Counted from the stretch's first letter, positions 1-10,300 are shown. The stretch is 64,000 nucleotides of DNA from Thermoanaerobaculia bacterium (GCA_028066595.1 JALCBJ010000032.1:1-64000), one strand, 5' to 3'. The notes: generated by a model from the sequence alone, not told the origin. Numbers and translations are program-made.

Positions 1-53
1 GATCGTGCCGATGTTCACGTGCGGCTTGGTCCTTTCGAACTTTTCCTTCGCCA
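1..53 (-). CDS. tuf: Elongation factor Tu, N-terminal fragment (runs off window)
   Basis: The reverse strand reads MAKEKFERTKPHVNIGTI, the canonical EF-Tu N-terminus leading into the G1 loop. EF-Tu carries aminoacyl-tRNA to the ribosome as a GTPase. Only 17 codons are inside the window. It follows four tRNA genes on the same strand, as in the E. coli tufB operon. A second, divergent EF-Tu lies at 56596-57774 and lacks this basic N-terminal extension. Confidence 0.93.
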
Positions 54-196
54 TGGTGTTTCTGACGCCTCCTGGATGGGCGCCGCGCGACGGCTGTGCC
101 GGCGTGCGGTTGGGATTGGTGGTAAGTGTCGGTTTTGAAGTCTTTTAGATCTGCGTTTCGTCTGCGTTCGCTACCGAATCCGCGGGAGCTATTGCG

Positions 197-271
<75 letters not shown>

Positions 272-511
272 CCGGAGTCGAAAACTTCGCCAGGCCGGCA
301 TTGCCAGGTGACAAGGCTGGACGCTGGGATCCTCGACCTTGAGCGAGAGGTCGCTGGATTCGTTGCGTTGAGTCTCGGTGCGTACGCGGGTTGGGAGATC
401 CGCAGGAGAGAAGGTGGGCCTCCCGGAGACGAGTCCCGGAAGATAGCAAACCCACCCGTGGCTTGTCCATACTGCTGTGGCACCGAGACAGCGCCGGGCT
501 CTTGGGGCGAG

Positions 512-586
512 TGGAGCGGGAGACGGGATTCGAACCCGCGACCAACAGCTTGGAAGGCTGTGACTCTACCCCTGAGTTACTCCCGC
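512..586 (-). tRNA. tRNA-Gly(UCC)
   Basis: Minus-strand cloverleaf with acceptor GCGGGAG/CTCCCGC, anticodon loop CTTCCAA (anticodon TCC), T-loop GGTTCGAATCC and encoded CCA. Same tRNA-tuf transcription unit. Confidence 0.96.
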
Positions 587-712
587 TGAAGCATGGACAG
601 CATCTCCTCCCGCACCGAAAGGGGATTCAGCGCGGTACGCACGGAGTGCTCGACGGGGGAACCGCCCGACGATGGTCGCCGTACGGATCCTCGAGTTGAG
701 CTGTAAAGATCA

Positions 713-799
713 TGGTGGAGGCGGGTGGATTCGAACCACCGTAGGGCGAAGCCCGACAGATTTACAGTCTGTTGCCTTTGTCCACTCGGCCACACCTCC
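713..799 (-). tRNA. tRNA-Tyr(GUA)
   Basis: Long (87 nt) class II tRNA on the minus strand with the extended variable arm expected for Tyr. The anticodon loop is CTGTAAA (anticodon GTA), the T-loop GGTTCGAATCC, the discriminator A, and CCA is encoded. Confidence 0.96.
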
Positions 800-848
800 A
801 CGAAGCTTGGAAAGATCCGATCCCAGAAGCCCTACCGGGGCGGGGCGT

Positions 849-924
<76 letters not shown>

Positions 925-1005
925 GAGCGGTCGGTCGGCGGGGCTGACCTGGGGTGGGATGCCCTGAGGGCGCACGAAGCACAGGCGTACCTCGCGGGGC
1001 CGCAG

Positions 1006-1034
1006 ATTGTACCCACCCGGAACCCACAGCGCAA
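1006..1034 (-). promoter_or_regulatory. Candidate sigma70 promoter of the tRNA-tuf operon
   Basis: On the minus strand TTGCGC (1034-1029), a 17-nt spacer and TACAAT (1011-1006) lie about 80 bases upstream of the first tRNA. The -10 box matches 5 of 6 consensus bases and the -35 box 3 of 6. Position and spacing make it the natural promoter for the four tRNAs and tuf. Confidence 0.5.
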
Positions 1035-1328
1035 CCCCGACGCGATCAATCTGTGCATCCCGAGCGGTTCTGTCCGCGTAACTGCCGAGCGACTGTTTCG
1101 GATACGGAAAACAGTCTTCTCGGTGCTGGAGCAAAGTGTCTTTCGGATGTGCTGACTTCGGTCCTTGCTGGAGATCTGTGGACGGTCGAGGCCGCAGAGC
1201 TACCAAGCCTTACCGGTCGTCGGGCACCACCGGGTGAAGCCCAGCTCACAAGGCAACGGACCTGCCGCACTGGCCATGGAAGCGGCGACTAGCACCGGAC
1301 AACGTATGACGGAAGCACCACTCGGAGG
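1035..1328. other. Intergenic, no recognised feature
   Basis: Lies between the end of the lanthipeptide operon and the tRNA-tuf promoter. I see no convincing gene, repeat or T-tailed hairpin. The operon's terminator is expected here but I could not identify one. Confidence 0.4.
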
Positions 1329-2708
1329 TCAATGGTCCGGCCAGGCGAAGAGGCCAGGGTTCAGAAGTCCCTTGGGGTCGTAGCGTCGCTTGGCTTCACA
1401 AACCGAGGACCAGGCGTCGCCGAACTGGCGGGCAAAGCGCTCCGAATCAAAACGCATGGAGCCCGTGAGGTAGTAGGTGCTGCCCATGGACAACGCGAGG
1501 TCGACGAAAGCACGAGAGGCGGCGACGGTATCTTCGGCGGCACTCTGGGGGACACGGGAGTAGAGGCCGATGCCCATAAAGAGCGGTGTATCGGGTACAC
1601 GGAACATGGGTCGCTCGAGACTGTCGCGCGTCATGGGCCACAGGATTGTGTGCTCGACGTGAACGATGCGAGGGAAAATGTGCTGCTCGACCTTGGGGAG
1701 GAAGTCTTCCAGCCGATCCCACGGAACAAGAACGTCGACGAACACTTCGGCGATCCGCGGCGAGATGTGGGTGTCGGCGTGGCCGAGAATGATGAAGTCG
1801 CGCAGGTCGAGGTCTTCGGCATATATCCACTTCGAGAAGCTCAGATCACCGAGAAAAGCCTGGTCGTCAAAGGCTTCTGAATCGTCCGCCTCCAGAGTGA
1901 CGTTGAGTGGGTATAGGTAGGAGTGGAAGGGCAGGCGCTGATCGCCCTGGACCCGAAGACCGTGGTAGCACGGACGAACCATCGCGTCGATGAACTGAGC
2001 TGCGTCACCTTCGACCAGGCGCACATGATCTTCGAGATGGGCACCCAGGTCGTCATAGAGGAGGAAGTAGGTGCGAACACGGCGGCCGCAACGGCGCAGG
2101 CGCTGACGCGATTTGGTGATGATGCCGAACTGACCAAATCCGCCGAGCACGTGATCGAACAGGTCGCGATTCTCATGCTCGCTGCAAGACACTAGCTCGC
2201 CGGTCGGCGTCACAACTTCGAGACTCTCGCAATGGTCGATCTGGGTACCGTAGCGAAAGGTAGACATTCCCAGCCCGGCCGCCGATAGGGTGCCTCCAAC
2301 GCTTGTGCATACGTAGCTGGTGAGAGCAGGAGGGAGCCAGCCCTGAGGCACCGTCATCTCGACAACATCTTTCCACTGGGCCGCGCCTTGGGCTTCTATG
2401 GTGCCGGCTTCCGAGTCGAGGGGCCCGATTCGATCCAAAGAACGGAGGTCGAGAACCAGGCCACCCTCGTTCAGGCTTTGGCCGGCGAAGGAGAACCCTC
2501 CAGCGCGCGGCGAGACGGGAAGATCGTGCCGGTTGGCATACACGACCAACCGGGCGACCTCATCAGCTGTCGCCGGCCGCGCAACAGCTTTCGGCACGCG
2601 GCGGGTGATGGCACCGTAGTCGACAGAGAAGGCGTCGAGGTGTTCGGGGTCAGTATGAACAGGCCCAGAGCAAAGATTCTGCAGGTCTGTCTTCAGCGTC
2701 TTCGACAT
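1329..2708 (-). CDS. FAD-linked oxidase (VAO/cytokinin dehydrogenase-like), last gene of lanthipeptide operon
   Basis: The 459-residue protein has a PCMH-type FAD-binding domain at about residues 38-210. Visible elements are RAGGFSFAGQS near 68-78, then the SVGGTLSAAGLG and YGTQIDH stretches. The C-terminus has YDPKGLLNPGLF, typical of the vanillyl-alcohol-oxidase superfamily. The closest overall resemblance I recognise is to cytokinin dehydrogenase-like oxidases. In many such enzymes a His in an RGxGHS loop links FAD covalently; the aligned residue here is Phe72, so FAD is probably non-covalent. The gene starts 39 bases after the ABC exporter stops, on the same strand, so it is likely co-transcribed with the lanthipeptide genes. 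A role in oxidising the peptide is inference; it could also be an unrelated passenger. Confidence 0.75.
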   Translation of the reverse strand: MSKTLKTDLQNLCSGPVHTDPEHLDAFSVDYGAITRRVPKAVARPATADEVARLVVYANRHDLPVSPRAGGFSFAGQSLNEGGLVLDLRSLDRIGPLDSEAGTIEAQGAAQWKDVVEMTVPQGWLPPALTSYVCTSVGGTLSAAGLGMSTFRYGTQIDHCESLEVVTPTGELVSCSEHENRDLFDHVLGGFGQFGIITKSRQRLRRCGRRVRTYFLLYDDLGAHLEDHVRLVEGDAAQFIDAMVRPCYHGLRVQGDQRLPFHSYLYPLNVTLEADDSEAFDDQAFLGDLSFSKWIYAEDLDLRDFIILGHADTHISPRIAEVFVDVLVPWDRLEDFLPKVEQHIFPRIVHVEHTILWPMTRDSLERPMFRVPDTPLFMGIGLYSRVPQSAAEDTVAASRAFVDLALSMGSTYYLTGSMRFDSERFARQFGDAWSSVCEAKRRYDPKGLLNPGLFAWPDH

Positions 2709-2747
2709 GGAGACTAGTTCCGTTGGTCATCAAGGTGTTCGATGGAG

Positions 2748-4958
2748 TCAGCCACCGGCCACGCCGACGGTGTCGTTCTCGAGCTGTTGACGAATCAACC
2801 GTGCGTAGTGGCCGTCGAGATGCAGCAACTCCTCGTGGGTCCCGCGCTCGCGGATCTGCCCGGCGTCGAGCACCAGGATGCGGTCGGCATCGCGAATGGT
2901 GCTGAGGCGGTGCGCGACGACGATTCGGGTACAACGCAACGCCTTGAGTGTGGTGTCGATACGCTGCTCGGTGAGCACATCGAGATGGCTCGTCGCCTCG
3001 TCGAGAAGGATGATGCGGGGTTCCGCTAGAAGCGCCCGCGCCAACGCAATCCGCTGCAGCTGTCCGCCGGACAACGAACCGCCACGTTCGGAGATGATGG
3101 TCTCGTAGCCCATGGGCATAGCATCGATCTCATCGTGGATCGCCGCCCGCCGTGCGGCCTCTCGAATGGCTTCCAACGGCATGCCGACACGGGTGAGTTC
3201 GATGTTCTGACGGATCGAGCCGGAAAAGAGGGCGGGGTCCTGCAAGACGACGCCGAACTGCTGGCGCAGCGAGTTCAGCGCGATCTCGTCCGCAGAAACG
3301 CCATCGTAAAGGATCTCGCCAGCGCTCGGCGAGTAGAGACCGAGCAGCAACATGCCGAGCGTTGTCTTGCCGGAGCCGGTCGGTCCGACGATGGCAATCT
3401 TCTCTCCCGGCTCGATGTGCAGCGACACTTTGTCCAACACCTTCGGCGACTGCTGCGTGTAACGGAAGCTGACTTCACGCAACTCGACTCCACCCAGCAG
3501 ATCGAAGCTCGGCAGATCGGATCGTAACGGCTCGGGTTCGGTCTCGAGGACATCGAAGATACGGACGAAATGGGCGGCGCCGAACTGAAGCTGCTGGATG
3601 ATCCCGACGAGGGAGCCGAGGGGTTGGAGGATCGCCACGCCGAGGGCGTTGAAGGCGAGCATGGTGCCCAGGCTCATGTCGCCCGTGAGGACAAGCCGCG
3701 CACCGACGAAAAGAAGTGCGAGCGGCGCCAGGCTGCCGATGGCACCGCTAGACGTATGGATGACGGCATTGAGGAAGTTGCGCCGAAGGTTGAGATTGAG
3801 GCGCTCGAAGAAGAGATTCGACCAGCGATCGAGGGCCTGAGTCTCGGATCCGGTGGCCTTCAGTGTCGTGATTCCGGAAAGGGCCTCGACGAGGTAGCCC
3901 TGCGAGACACCGTCCGCCTGCAGGCTCTCCTGCAATAGACGCCGAACCCGACGCGCCAAACCGAGGGGAATCGAGATCTGCACCAAGCCGAGGACGAGGA
4001 CGATCATGCCGAACAGCGGCGCCTGGGAGAGAAGGATCGCCAGGTAGACCAAGACCAGACTACCGTCGAGAATTGCGGCCAGGGTCTGATTGGTCAACAC
4101 CTCGCGGATGATCGTATTGCTGTTGAGGCGCATGATCAGGTCGCCACTGCTGCGTTGCTGGAAGAAAGGCAACGGCAAACGAAGCATGTGCTCGAAGAAG
4201 CCGAGCATCATCTGCGAGTCGAGTCGAGCCTGCAGATAGATGAAGAACGAGTGCCTGAGGAAGATCGTCACCGTCTGCATTACGACGACAACTCCGAGGC
4301 CTAGCCCGAGGATTGCAAGGAGGCCGTCGAGACTGCGCGGCAGGATCTGATCGACGATGATCTTGGTAGCGACCGGTAAGACCAAACCGAGCGCCTGCAA
4401 CAGAAGCGAGCCGGCGAGGATCTGGAGCAGAACGCTCCGTATTCCTGACACGCCAAGGACGTAGCGAAGGTAGGTGCGCCAGGGGCTCACACTCCGTACC
4501 GCCCGGCGATCGAAGTGGATGCTGGGCTCGAAAGTCAGAATGATGCCGGTGAATCCCTCGTCGAACTCCCGTGGTGTCAGGGTTCGACGCCCGAAGGCGG
4601 GATCGACGATGTCGATGGCTTTCGGTGACCATCGCTCGACGACGATGAAGTGCTTGAAGTTCCAATGAACGATCGCAGGGAGCGGCAGGAACTTGAAGTG
4701 TTCGGGCTCTCCCGAGAAGCAACGCGTGCGCAAACCGTGTTCGCGTGCGGTCTTGGCGAGGAGCGCGGCACTGACGCCGTCGCGTCCGGCGCTAATGCAG
4801 TCGTGAAGGTCGGCGACACGAGTCTTACGACCATGAGCCGTCAAAACCATGGCGAGGCAGGCGACACCGCACTCGGCATTACTCTGTTGAAGGATCGGTC
4901 GTATACGACGCGTCCGAAATGCGGCTGACTTCGTGCTGGAGTCTCTGGCCCGCATCAT
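2748..4958 (-). CDS. Peptidase-containing ABC exporter (LanT-type, C39 family)
   Basis: The 736-residue inner-membrane exporter would cleave the leader after a GG motif and export the modified peptide. The N-terminal C39 cysteine-peptidase domain shows QSNAECGVAC with Cys30, then His103 in FKHFIVV and Asp119 in VDPAFG, a complete catalytic triad. A membrane domain follows at about 165-480. The nucleotide-binding domain has Walker A GPTGSGKTT, signature LSGGQLQR and Walker B IILLDEATSHLD. Its two adjacent ATG codons lie directly after the stop of the HlyD-like gene, so the two are translationally linked. The precursor at 11755-11970 carries the matching GG leader end. In NHLM-type systems the exporter works with a HlyD-like adaptor, which fits the gene upstream. 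Confidence 0.9.
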   Translation of the reverse strand: MMRARDSSTKSAAFRTRRIRPILQQSNAECGVACLAMVLTAHGRKTRVADLHDCISAGRDGVSAALLAKTAREHGLRTRCFSGEPEHFKFLPLPAIVHWNFKHFIVVERWSPKAIDIVDPAFGRRTLTPREFDEGFTGIILTFEPSIHFDRRAVRSVSPWRTYLRYVLGVSGIRSVLLQILAGSLLLQALGLVLPVATKIIVDQILPRSLDGLLAILGLGLGVVVVMQTVTIFLRHSFFIYLQARLDSQMMLGFFEHMLRLPLPFFQQRSSGDLIMRLNSNTIIREVLTNQTLAAILDGSLVLVYLAILLSQAPLFGMIVLVLGLVQISIPLGLARRVRRLLQESLQADGVSQGYLVEALSGITTLKATGSETQALDRWSNLFFERLNLNLRRNFLNAVIHTSSGAIGSLAPLALLFVGARLVLTGDMSLGTMLAFNALGVAILQPLGSLVGIIQQLQFGAAHFVRIFDVLETEPEPLRSDLPSFDLLGGVELREVSFRYTQQSPKVLDKVSLHIEPGEKIAIVGPTGSGKTTLGMLLLGLYSPSAGEILYDGVSADEIALNSLRQQFGVVLQDPALFSGSIRQNIELTRVGMPLEAIREAARRAAIHDEIDAMPMGYETIISERGGSLSGGQLQRIALARALLAEPRIILLDEATSHLDVLTEQRIDTTLKALRCTRIVVAHRLSTIRDADRILVLDAGQIRERGTHEELLHLDGHYARLIRQQLENDTVGVAGG

Positions 4959-5543
4959 TCAGGGGTCCAGCCTAGATCCGAATCCGGGAAGCAGTGAGAG
5001 AACCCGCTGATGGTCGACCTCCACCTCGACGCGCAAGGGCCTACTCTGCCAGGGCTGGAGCGGTGCGCCTTCGCCGAGACGGGCCATGGCGACGACGACA
5101 GGATCACCTGCCAAGAACGGGTCGGCTGGCTCGATAGCGAAACGCTGTCGCAACGCGCTCGCGCTGACGAGGGTTGGCTCGACCTCGTCGATCCGAGTCA
5201 CAAAAAGCGGCTCGAACGAGCTGCTTTCCTGTGCGTCAAAAACCAACAATCTCTGCTCGGGTAAGACCCGATCGAGACCCTCGGAAGGTAATGACACGAT
5301 GAGGGACCAGTCGCCGGGACCTGATTCGACCAGCAGACCTGCGCCGCCGAGGGTCACGGGAACCTCCGCGACCCCGGTCAGGCCCACGAGCCCGGCGAGG
5401 CCAGCCAGAAGCAACCAGATCCACGGAAAGAGCTTCGGCTGGACCAACCGGAGGACGACAATCTTCTGTCGGTTCTCCAGGTAGAGCCGGTGCGCGTGTT
5501 CGCGGAAGATGGACTCGCGCTCTTGCGTAGAGGATTCGCTCAT
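4959..5543 (-). CDS. Short HlyD-like membrane protein of the lanthipeptide exporter
   Basis: About 194 residues from ATG 5543; a TTG three codons upstream is an alternative start, and neither has a clear ribosome-binding site. The N-terminal part is cytoplasmic and rich in charged residues (RLYLENRQKIVVLRLVQP), followed by one membrane helix near residues 41-60 (WIWLLLAGLAGLVGL). The outer part then carries barrel-sandwich-like strands (VPVTLGGAGLLVESG). It resembles the reduced membrane-fusion subunits of NHLM-type bacteriocin exporters and lacks the long coiled-coil hairpin of full HlyD proteins (about 400 residues). It is adjacent to the C39 ABC exporter, so it probably forms an adaptor with it. 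Confidence 0.6.
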   Translation of the reverse strand: MSESSTQERESIFREHAHRLYLENRQKIVVLRLVQPKLFPWIWLLLAGLAGLVGLTGVAEVPVTLGGAGLLVESGPGDWSLIVSLPSEGLDRVLPEQRLLVFDAQESSSFEPLFVTRIDEVEPTLVSASALRQRFAIEPADPFLAGDPVVVAMARLGEGAPLQPWQSRPLRVEVEVDHQRVLSLLPGFGSRLDP

Positions 5544-5579
5544 CAGAAGCAACTCGAGGGCCGATGTCCGAAGCTACGC

Positions 5580-6299
5580 TCAGTGGTACGGGATGATCAT
5601 CCACGGCAAAGCGTACGCTTCGGCCACCAGAGCACGAAAGCGCCTGCGCACCCACCTCGGATCGAGATGGCCCGCGGTCGACTCTTCCCTTTCCGGGCTT
5701 CCGTCGTCGATCGACGCCACGAAGTCTACGATGTCCCGAAACCAAAACGGATCGCCGCCTTCCGATAACCGAAGCGGGAACTGGCCCTCGAGCATCTGCC
5801 AGCCGATTTCCACGTGCCGGGCCATCGTGTCCCAGCGGTACCGCGCTCGCGCGACTTGTGCCCGCTGTATCTGGACGTCGAGGTAACGAACGCCGAAGAT
5901 GATGAGGAAGCGATGCCTGTCGATGGCGTCGTCGACGGCTTTCAGGCTATGCTGGAACATCGCTTCCACTTGCTCCCACTGTCGATGCCGGTAGTGATCG
6001 TAGGCGACAGCTGCGGCGTGGTACATATCGACGATACGGCAGACGGAATCTGACGCGTCTTTCAGCTCGGTCGCCGCCGCGCCACTCGAGCCGGCGAGCA
6101 GGGTGCGTGCCGCCTCCATGTCACCCCGATGCATCCGGCGGACGGCCTGACGGATGCGCTTCGTTACCCGCAGAGCGCCGGACCGCTGATAAGTCGCTGC
6201 CCAAGCCTCGGCCTCCCGATCGACACATTCGAGCAGGCTGAGCCAACCATCGGCTTGGCCCAGAAAGCGCACGATCTCTTTCTCGAAATCATCACTCAT
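5580..6299 (-). CDS. Unrecognised 239-residue helical protein in lanthipeptide operon
   Basis: No family recognised with confidence. The protein looks all-helical and soluble, with Arg-rich amphipathic helices (RVTKRIRQAVRRMHRGDMEA near 44-63; VQIQRAQVARARYRWDTMAR in the middle). It has no signal peptide and no Cys cluster. The stretch with R, H, GD and AA spacing loosely recalls translin-like RNA-binding helices, but this is weak. It lies between the SpaB_C-like gene (35 bases upstream) and the HlyD-like gene (36 bases downstream) on the same strand, so it is very likely part of the operon. Roles in leader recognition, tRNA binding or self-protection are all possible and untested. Confidence 0.7.
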   Translation of the reverse strand: MSDDFEKEIVRFLGQADGWLSLLECVDREAEAWAATYQRSGALRVTKRIRQAVRRMHRGDMEAARTLLAGSSGAAATELKDASDSVCRIVDMYHAAAVAYDHYRHRQWEQVEAMFQHSLKAVDDAIDRHRFLIIFGVRYLDVQIQRAQVARARYRWDTMARHVEIGWQMLEGQFPLRLSEGGDPFWFRDIVDFVASIDDGSPEREESTAGHLDPRWVRRRFRALVAEAYALPWMIIPYH

Positions 6300-6334
6300 C
6301 GCTCACGGCTTCCGTCGCTCGGCCGGCACGCGCC

Positions 6335-7351
6335 TCACGAAAACTCTCCCGCGAACGGAAAGATCGAAAAGTCTTCATTCGACCGTGGCTGCGATCGAAA
6401 CGTCCGGGCCAGGAGGTGGTGCGTGAAAGCTTCATCAACCCGGCTGAGGCCAAGAGCGTTTGCCCAGCCATGAAAGAGCTTGAAGACGACGGGAAACGAA
6501 CGCTCCGCGGAGAACGGGTCGACGATCACGCACGCTGCCTTGGCGCAGCGTTCCGCCTCGTTGACCAGACGCGTCACGGCCTTTGCAGCAGGCGTGGGTT
6601 CGGCTGGAGTGAGATCGAGAGTCGACCGCAGCAAGTCGATCTGAGCGCTACGGTCGGCGGCGAATCGTTCGAGGCGGCGGAGCATCTCCTCACCGTGGGC
6701 ACTGCCGCCGTTGCGTTTGAGCAGAGGAGCACGGATCAGCCAATCGCGATGGTAGTGCACGTAGTCCTCCGCCCTGGGCCCGAGCCCCGGCAGAGCCTCG
6801 GCCAGGAGCCCGATCAACACGGCCTGACGGCGCGTAGTGAGCCCCTCGCCCTCGTCCTCCGCGGCGGCATCAACGATCGTATCGCTGGCTAGCGACAGGG
6901 CATGGGTCAGCGCCTCTACACAAGCGTCGTCTTCGAGAAAAGGCGACGGACCGAGTGATACAGGATGGCGCCGATAGGTCGTGAAGCTCAGCAGCGGACG
7001 GCAATCGTCTTCGGAGCCGTCTTCGACGTCGATAGGGGGCGCACGGGACAGAGAGGAAACCGTAGTCTCGGCCGGCTCGGCGGGCGGTAAGGAGACCGGA
7101 CGATCCAAGAAGTATGCCGCCGCTTCGTGAAGGGCTCCACGGAGCGACTCCTCTCGGTCGTTGTCGGCATGCAGCCGCAACTTGAGGCACTCACCAGACT
7201 CGTCGTAGCGCAACCACCACATCGCCGCGCCGCGGTCCTCCTGTTCGAGCGAGCGCCAGAACCGAGCAACGACCCGACCAATCACGAGATCAAGCGCACA
7301 GTCCGCAGAGAGATCGGCCGTGACAATGGGGTCGGCGGCATGGCCTGTCAT
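6335..7351 (-). CDS. Stand-alone SpaB_C-like (thiopeptide-type/lantibiotic dehydratase C-terminal) protein
   Basis: The 338-residue protein resembles the SpaB_C glutamate-elimination domain family. MWWLRYDESGECLKLRLHAD matches the conserved start, where an aromatic strand precedes RY and a K/R-LRL strand. LLSFTTYRRHPVSLG followed by an acidic patch matches the YRRE-type middle motif. The helical C-terminus ends with a polar HH pair (DEAFTHHLLART). In class I systems this domain eliminates glutamate from tRNA-dependent glutamylated Ser/Thr; relatives form the pyridine ring in thiopeptides. LanM does not need it, so its presence beside a LanM is unusual. It starts 4 bases after the LanM stop. 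The family call rests on pattern recognition only. Confidence 0.6.
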   Translation of the reverse strand: MTGHAADPIVTADLSADCALDLVIGRVVARFWRSLEQEDRGAAMWWLRYDESGECLKLRLHADNDREESLRGALHEAAAYFLDRPVSLPPAEPAETTVSSLSRAPPIDVEDGSEDDCRPLLSFTTYRRHPVSLGPSPFLEDDACVEALTHALSLASDTIVDAAAEDEGEGLTTRRQAVLIGLLAEALPGLGPRAEDYVHYHRDWLIRAPLLKRNGGSAHGEEMLRRLERFAADRSAQIDLLRSTLDLTPAEPTPAAKAVTRLVNEAERCAKAACVIVDPFSAERSFPVVFKLFHGWANALGLSRVDEAFTHHLLARTFRSQPRSNEDFSIFPFAGEFS

Positions 7352-7355
7352 ACGC

Positions 7356-10300
7356 TCAAATCTCCGCGTTGACCGGCATGGGGGCAGGATCCACTGGATC
7401 CAGGATTCCGGAGATCGGCCTCAACGCCAGAACTGCAGGTACCTTGTCGGGCGCCAGTCGACGGAGGAGGCCGAAGCCTATGCCAGCGAGGCCGACCATC
7501 AACCCGGGCGTCTCGATTGCCATCGGTAGGCCACAACGCCAACTGCCTAGGCTGAGCTGGCCTGCGACGTCTTGGTAGCGACGGTCGATGTCGTCGCGGA
7601 GGTCGAGTTCGGGACAAGCCGCATCCGCACAGACAAGCGATTCGAGATTGCCCAGGTCGCCGTGGCAAAGGGAATGGTTGCGGCCGAAACCTCCAGCGAG
7701 GGTCGTACGTGCTGCGATACGGATCTCCTCGCGCAGAACATCGGACGGCTCGTGGCGGAGGATGAGGGCACGCGACACGATGACACCGGGCGCACCGTGG
7801 CACCAGTTGACTGGATCGCCGACGTCCTCGTCTACCCGTAGGTCACGCCAGTTACCGCTCTTCGGCCGGAACAAGCTGCGTTCGTATTCGAGTGCCCGTC
7901 GGGCCGTCTCGCGCAGCGTCTTGTCACCGGTGATCGCGGCGGCTTCGAAAAGGGCGGCAGCGATACCACCGGCACCGTGTGAGAAGCCAGCGAGGGGCTC
8001 CTCCGCCTCGTCCGTCGTGTACCAGCCGCAGCCCCGGGGCAGGTCGACCGCCGCCGCTACGAGGCGTTGCGCAGCCTGTTTCGCCAAGCTCTCCAGTACG
8101 AGATCATCGGATCCTCGGCGCATGGCCGAGAGGGCGAGAATGACGCCCGCCGACCCGGAGATGACGTCGAAGCTGTTGTCGGCGGCGATCCGCGGCCCGA
8201 GTCTCGCCACCAGGTCGAGAGCGGTACGTCGCAGAGCCGCATCGCCCCAGAGCGCCGCCAACTGATCGAGGGTATATGCCAGGCCGACCGTGCCCGTGAA
8301 GGCACCGATCGAAACTTCCGCGTCTTCGGCCGCGACACGGCGCAGAAGCGTTTCGCAAGACTGCCGGGCAAGTAGCCTTGCTGCAGGGTCACCGGTGACT
8401 TCGCCGAGGCAGCCGAGAAAGAGGGTGACGCCCGCTTGGCCGCCGTAAAGACTGTCGTCGAGGTAGCCGATCTTGAACGCACCGCGTGGCGCCGGACGCA
8501 CGCCCACCCAGCGCACTGAGTCATCGTGGAGGGCTTGTTCGATCAAGTGGCTGCCGATTCGCGCCGCAAGGTTCTCCAGGCTCACTCCGGGCGTTGCCGA
8601 CCGCGGGTGAGTCCGTGATTCTACCGGCACTGCGTCGCGTTCTGGGTCGGCGGTGGAGAGCAGCGCGATCGAGGCGCGGATGTACCAAATCTGACGCACG
8701 AGGTCGGCTTCGGAGAAGCCTTGTAAACGTTCGAATAGGCCTTCGACCGCCGACTGGCTGAAGAAATCCTCCAGCACCTCGCCGTCTGGTGTGAAGAGCG
8801 CACGAGATCTTGGTCGAGTGGTGAAGCGGGGGATATCACGTTGCCACAAGGCGCGCTGCTCGGCGGCAATCAACCGTTGAAGGAAGGGTCGGCGAGCTAC
8901 CTGTTTCCAAAGCTTGTCGAAAAAGCGCTGTCGATCGAGCGCGTCGCGAAGCAGGTCGGGGTGGAAGCTCTCACGCAACATGAGCCCATAGACTGCAGTC
9001 GGGCGAAGCAGCACGCGAACCTCGTGTTCGAGCATGGACGCAATCGGGCCGTCTTCCGCCAGCCAATCGTCCCGCCGCTCCAACAGATGACGATAGAGGG
9101 CCGAAAAGCCCTCGACAATGGCGTCGACGTAGTGGATGGCGTCCGCCGGCCGGCCCTCGACCGTCGGACGGTGGTGCGATCGCAACGAGATCGTTCTCGT
9201 CCTGCGTGCGTAGTGCATCGTGTCGGTCTCATGGTCGGCCCAATATGCTTCGGGGCGCGGCGGCTCCTGACCTTCGGGGCCGCCCATACCGCTCACATCG
9301 AGTCCTGGGGAATCTTCGTTTTCCCAGTTGCGAACGGGAAGCAAGCCAACCTCGACCAAGGTGTTCCTGAGCAGGTCGTCCGCCCTGGGATCGTCGAGAG
9401 GAGGGCCGGGTTGGAGTAGCGACTCGAGATCGATGACGTACGGTGTGTCACCGACGGCGATGAGATTCTCGAAATGAATGTCGGTCGTTCGCAGAGCGTA
9501 AAGGAGGGCGAGGTACGACCCCTGGCGCAGATAGAAGCGTCGCACCTCCTCCTCGGTCGCGCACGGCTCGGCGATCAGTTGCTGCATGTAGCCGTAGCTG
9601 CCGCGATCAAGAGCGGCGACCTCAGGTAGGGTCGGCTCGAAGCCCTCCTGCGCCAAAGTACGCAACACCTCCTGGAATGCCTCTGTCATCGCCAAGGACC
9701 GAGGTTTGTAGACGAGACGGCGGCCCGATGTGAACACAAGCAAGGCCACTGAACGTCCGCCGTCATGGCGGTCACCTGCGCCGAAACGCACGCCTGAAAG
9801 GCGGTCGCCCGCCACAAATCCGCTGAAGGTGCGCAGGATAGCGGGCCAGTCGGACACGAGGCGTTCGAATAGCTCAGCTACCACGTCCTTCCAGACGTCG
9901 ATCGCCTCGACTAGCTGGCGCGTCAGAACCGGCACCTCGCGCAGAATGGCGAGGGCCCGCTGTGTGTCAGCGAGCAGGACGGCAAACTGCCGGAATCGCT
10001 CCCTAGGGTCATCGTGGATGAGCTCGCCTTGAAGACGCGCTATGTTCATCTCGAGGACGAGAGTGCGCACAGGCCAGCTCAGCAGCTCGAAAGGCAGGGT
10101 GCCGAGCACTAGCTCCGTAATCCTTTCGGAGCAAACGGGACCGTCGGAAGGCGCGCTCGCCAGGGGCCCGAGACGGGCGCCTAGCTCGCTCGTAGCGTGG
10201 CGCACCAGTGGCTCGATGAAACCCCAGAACGAGCCTTCCACGGTGCCTTGCAAGATCGGCGGAGCCGCGATCCGCTTTTCCGACGACGAGCCGCCACCGT

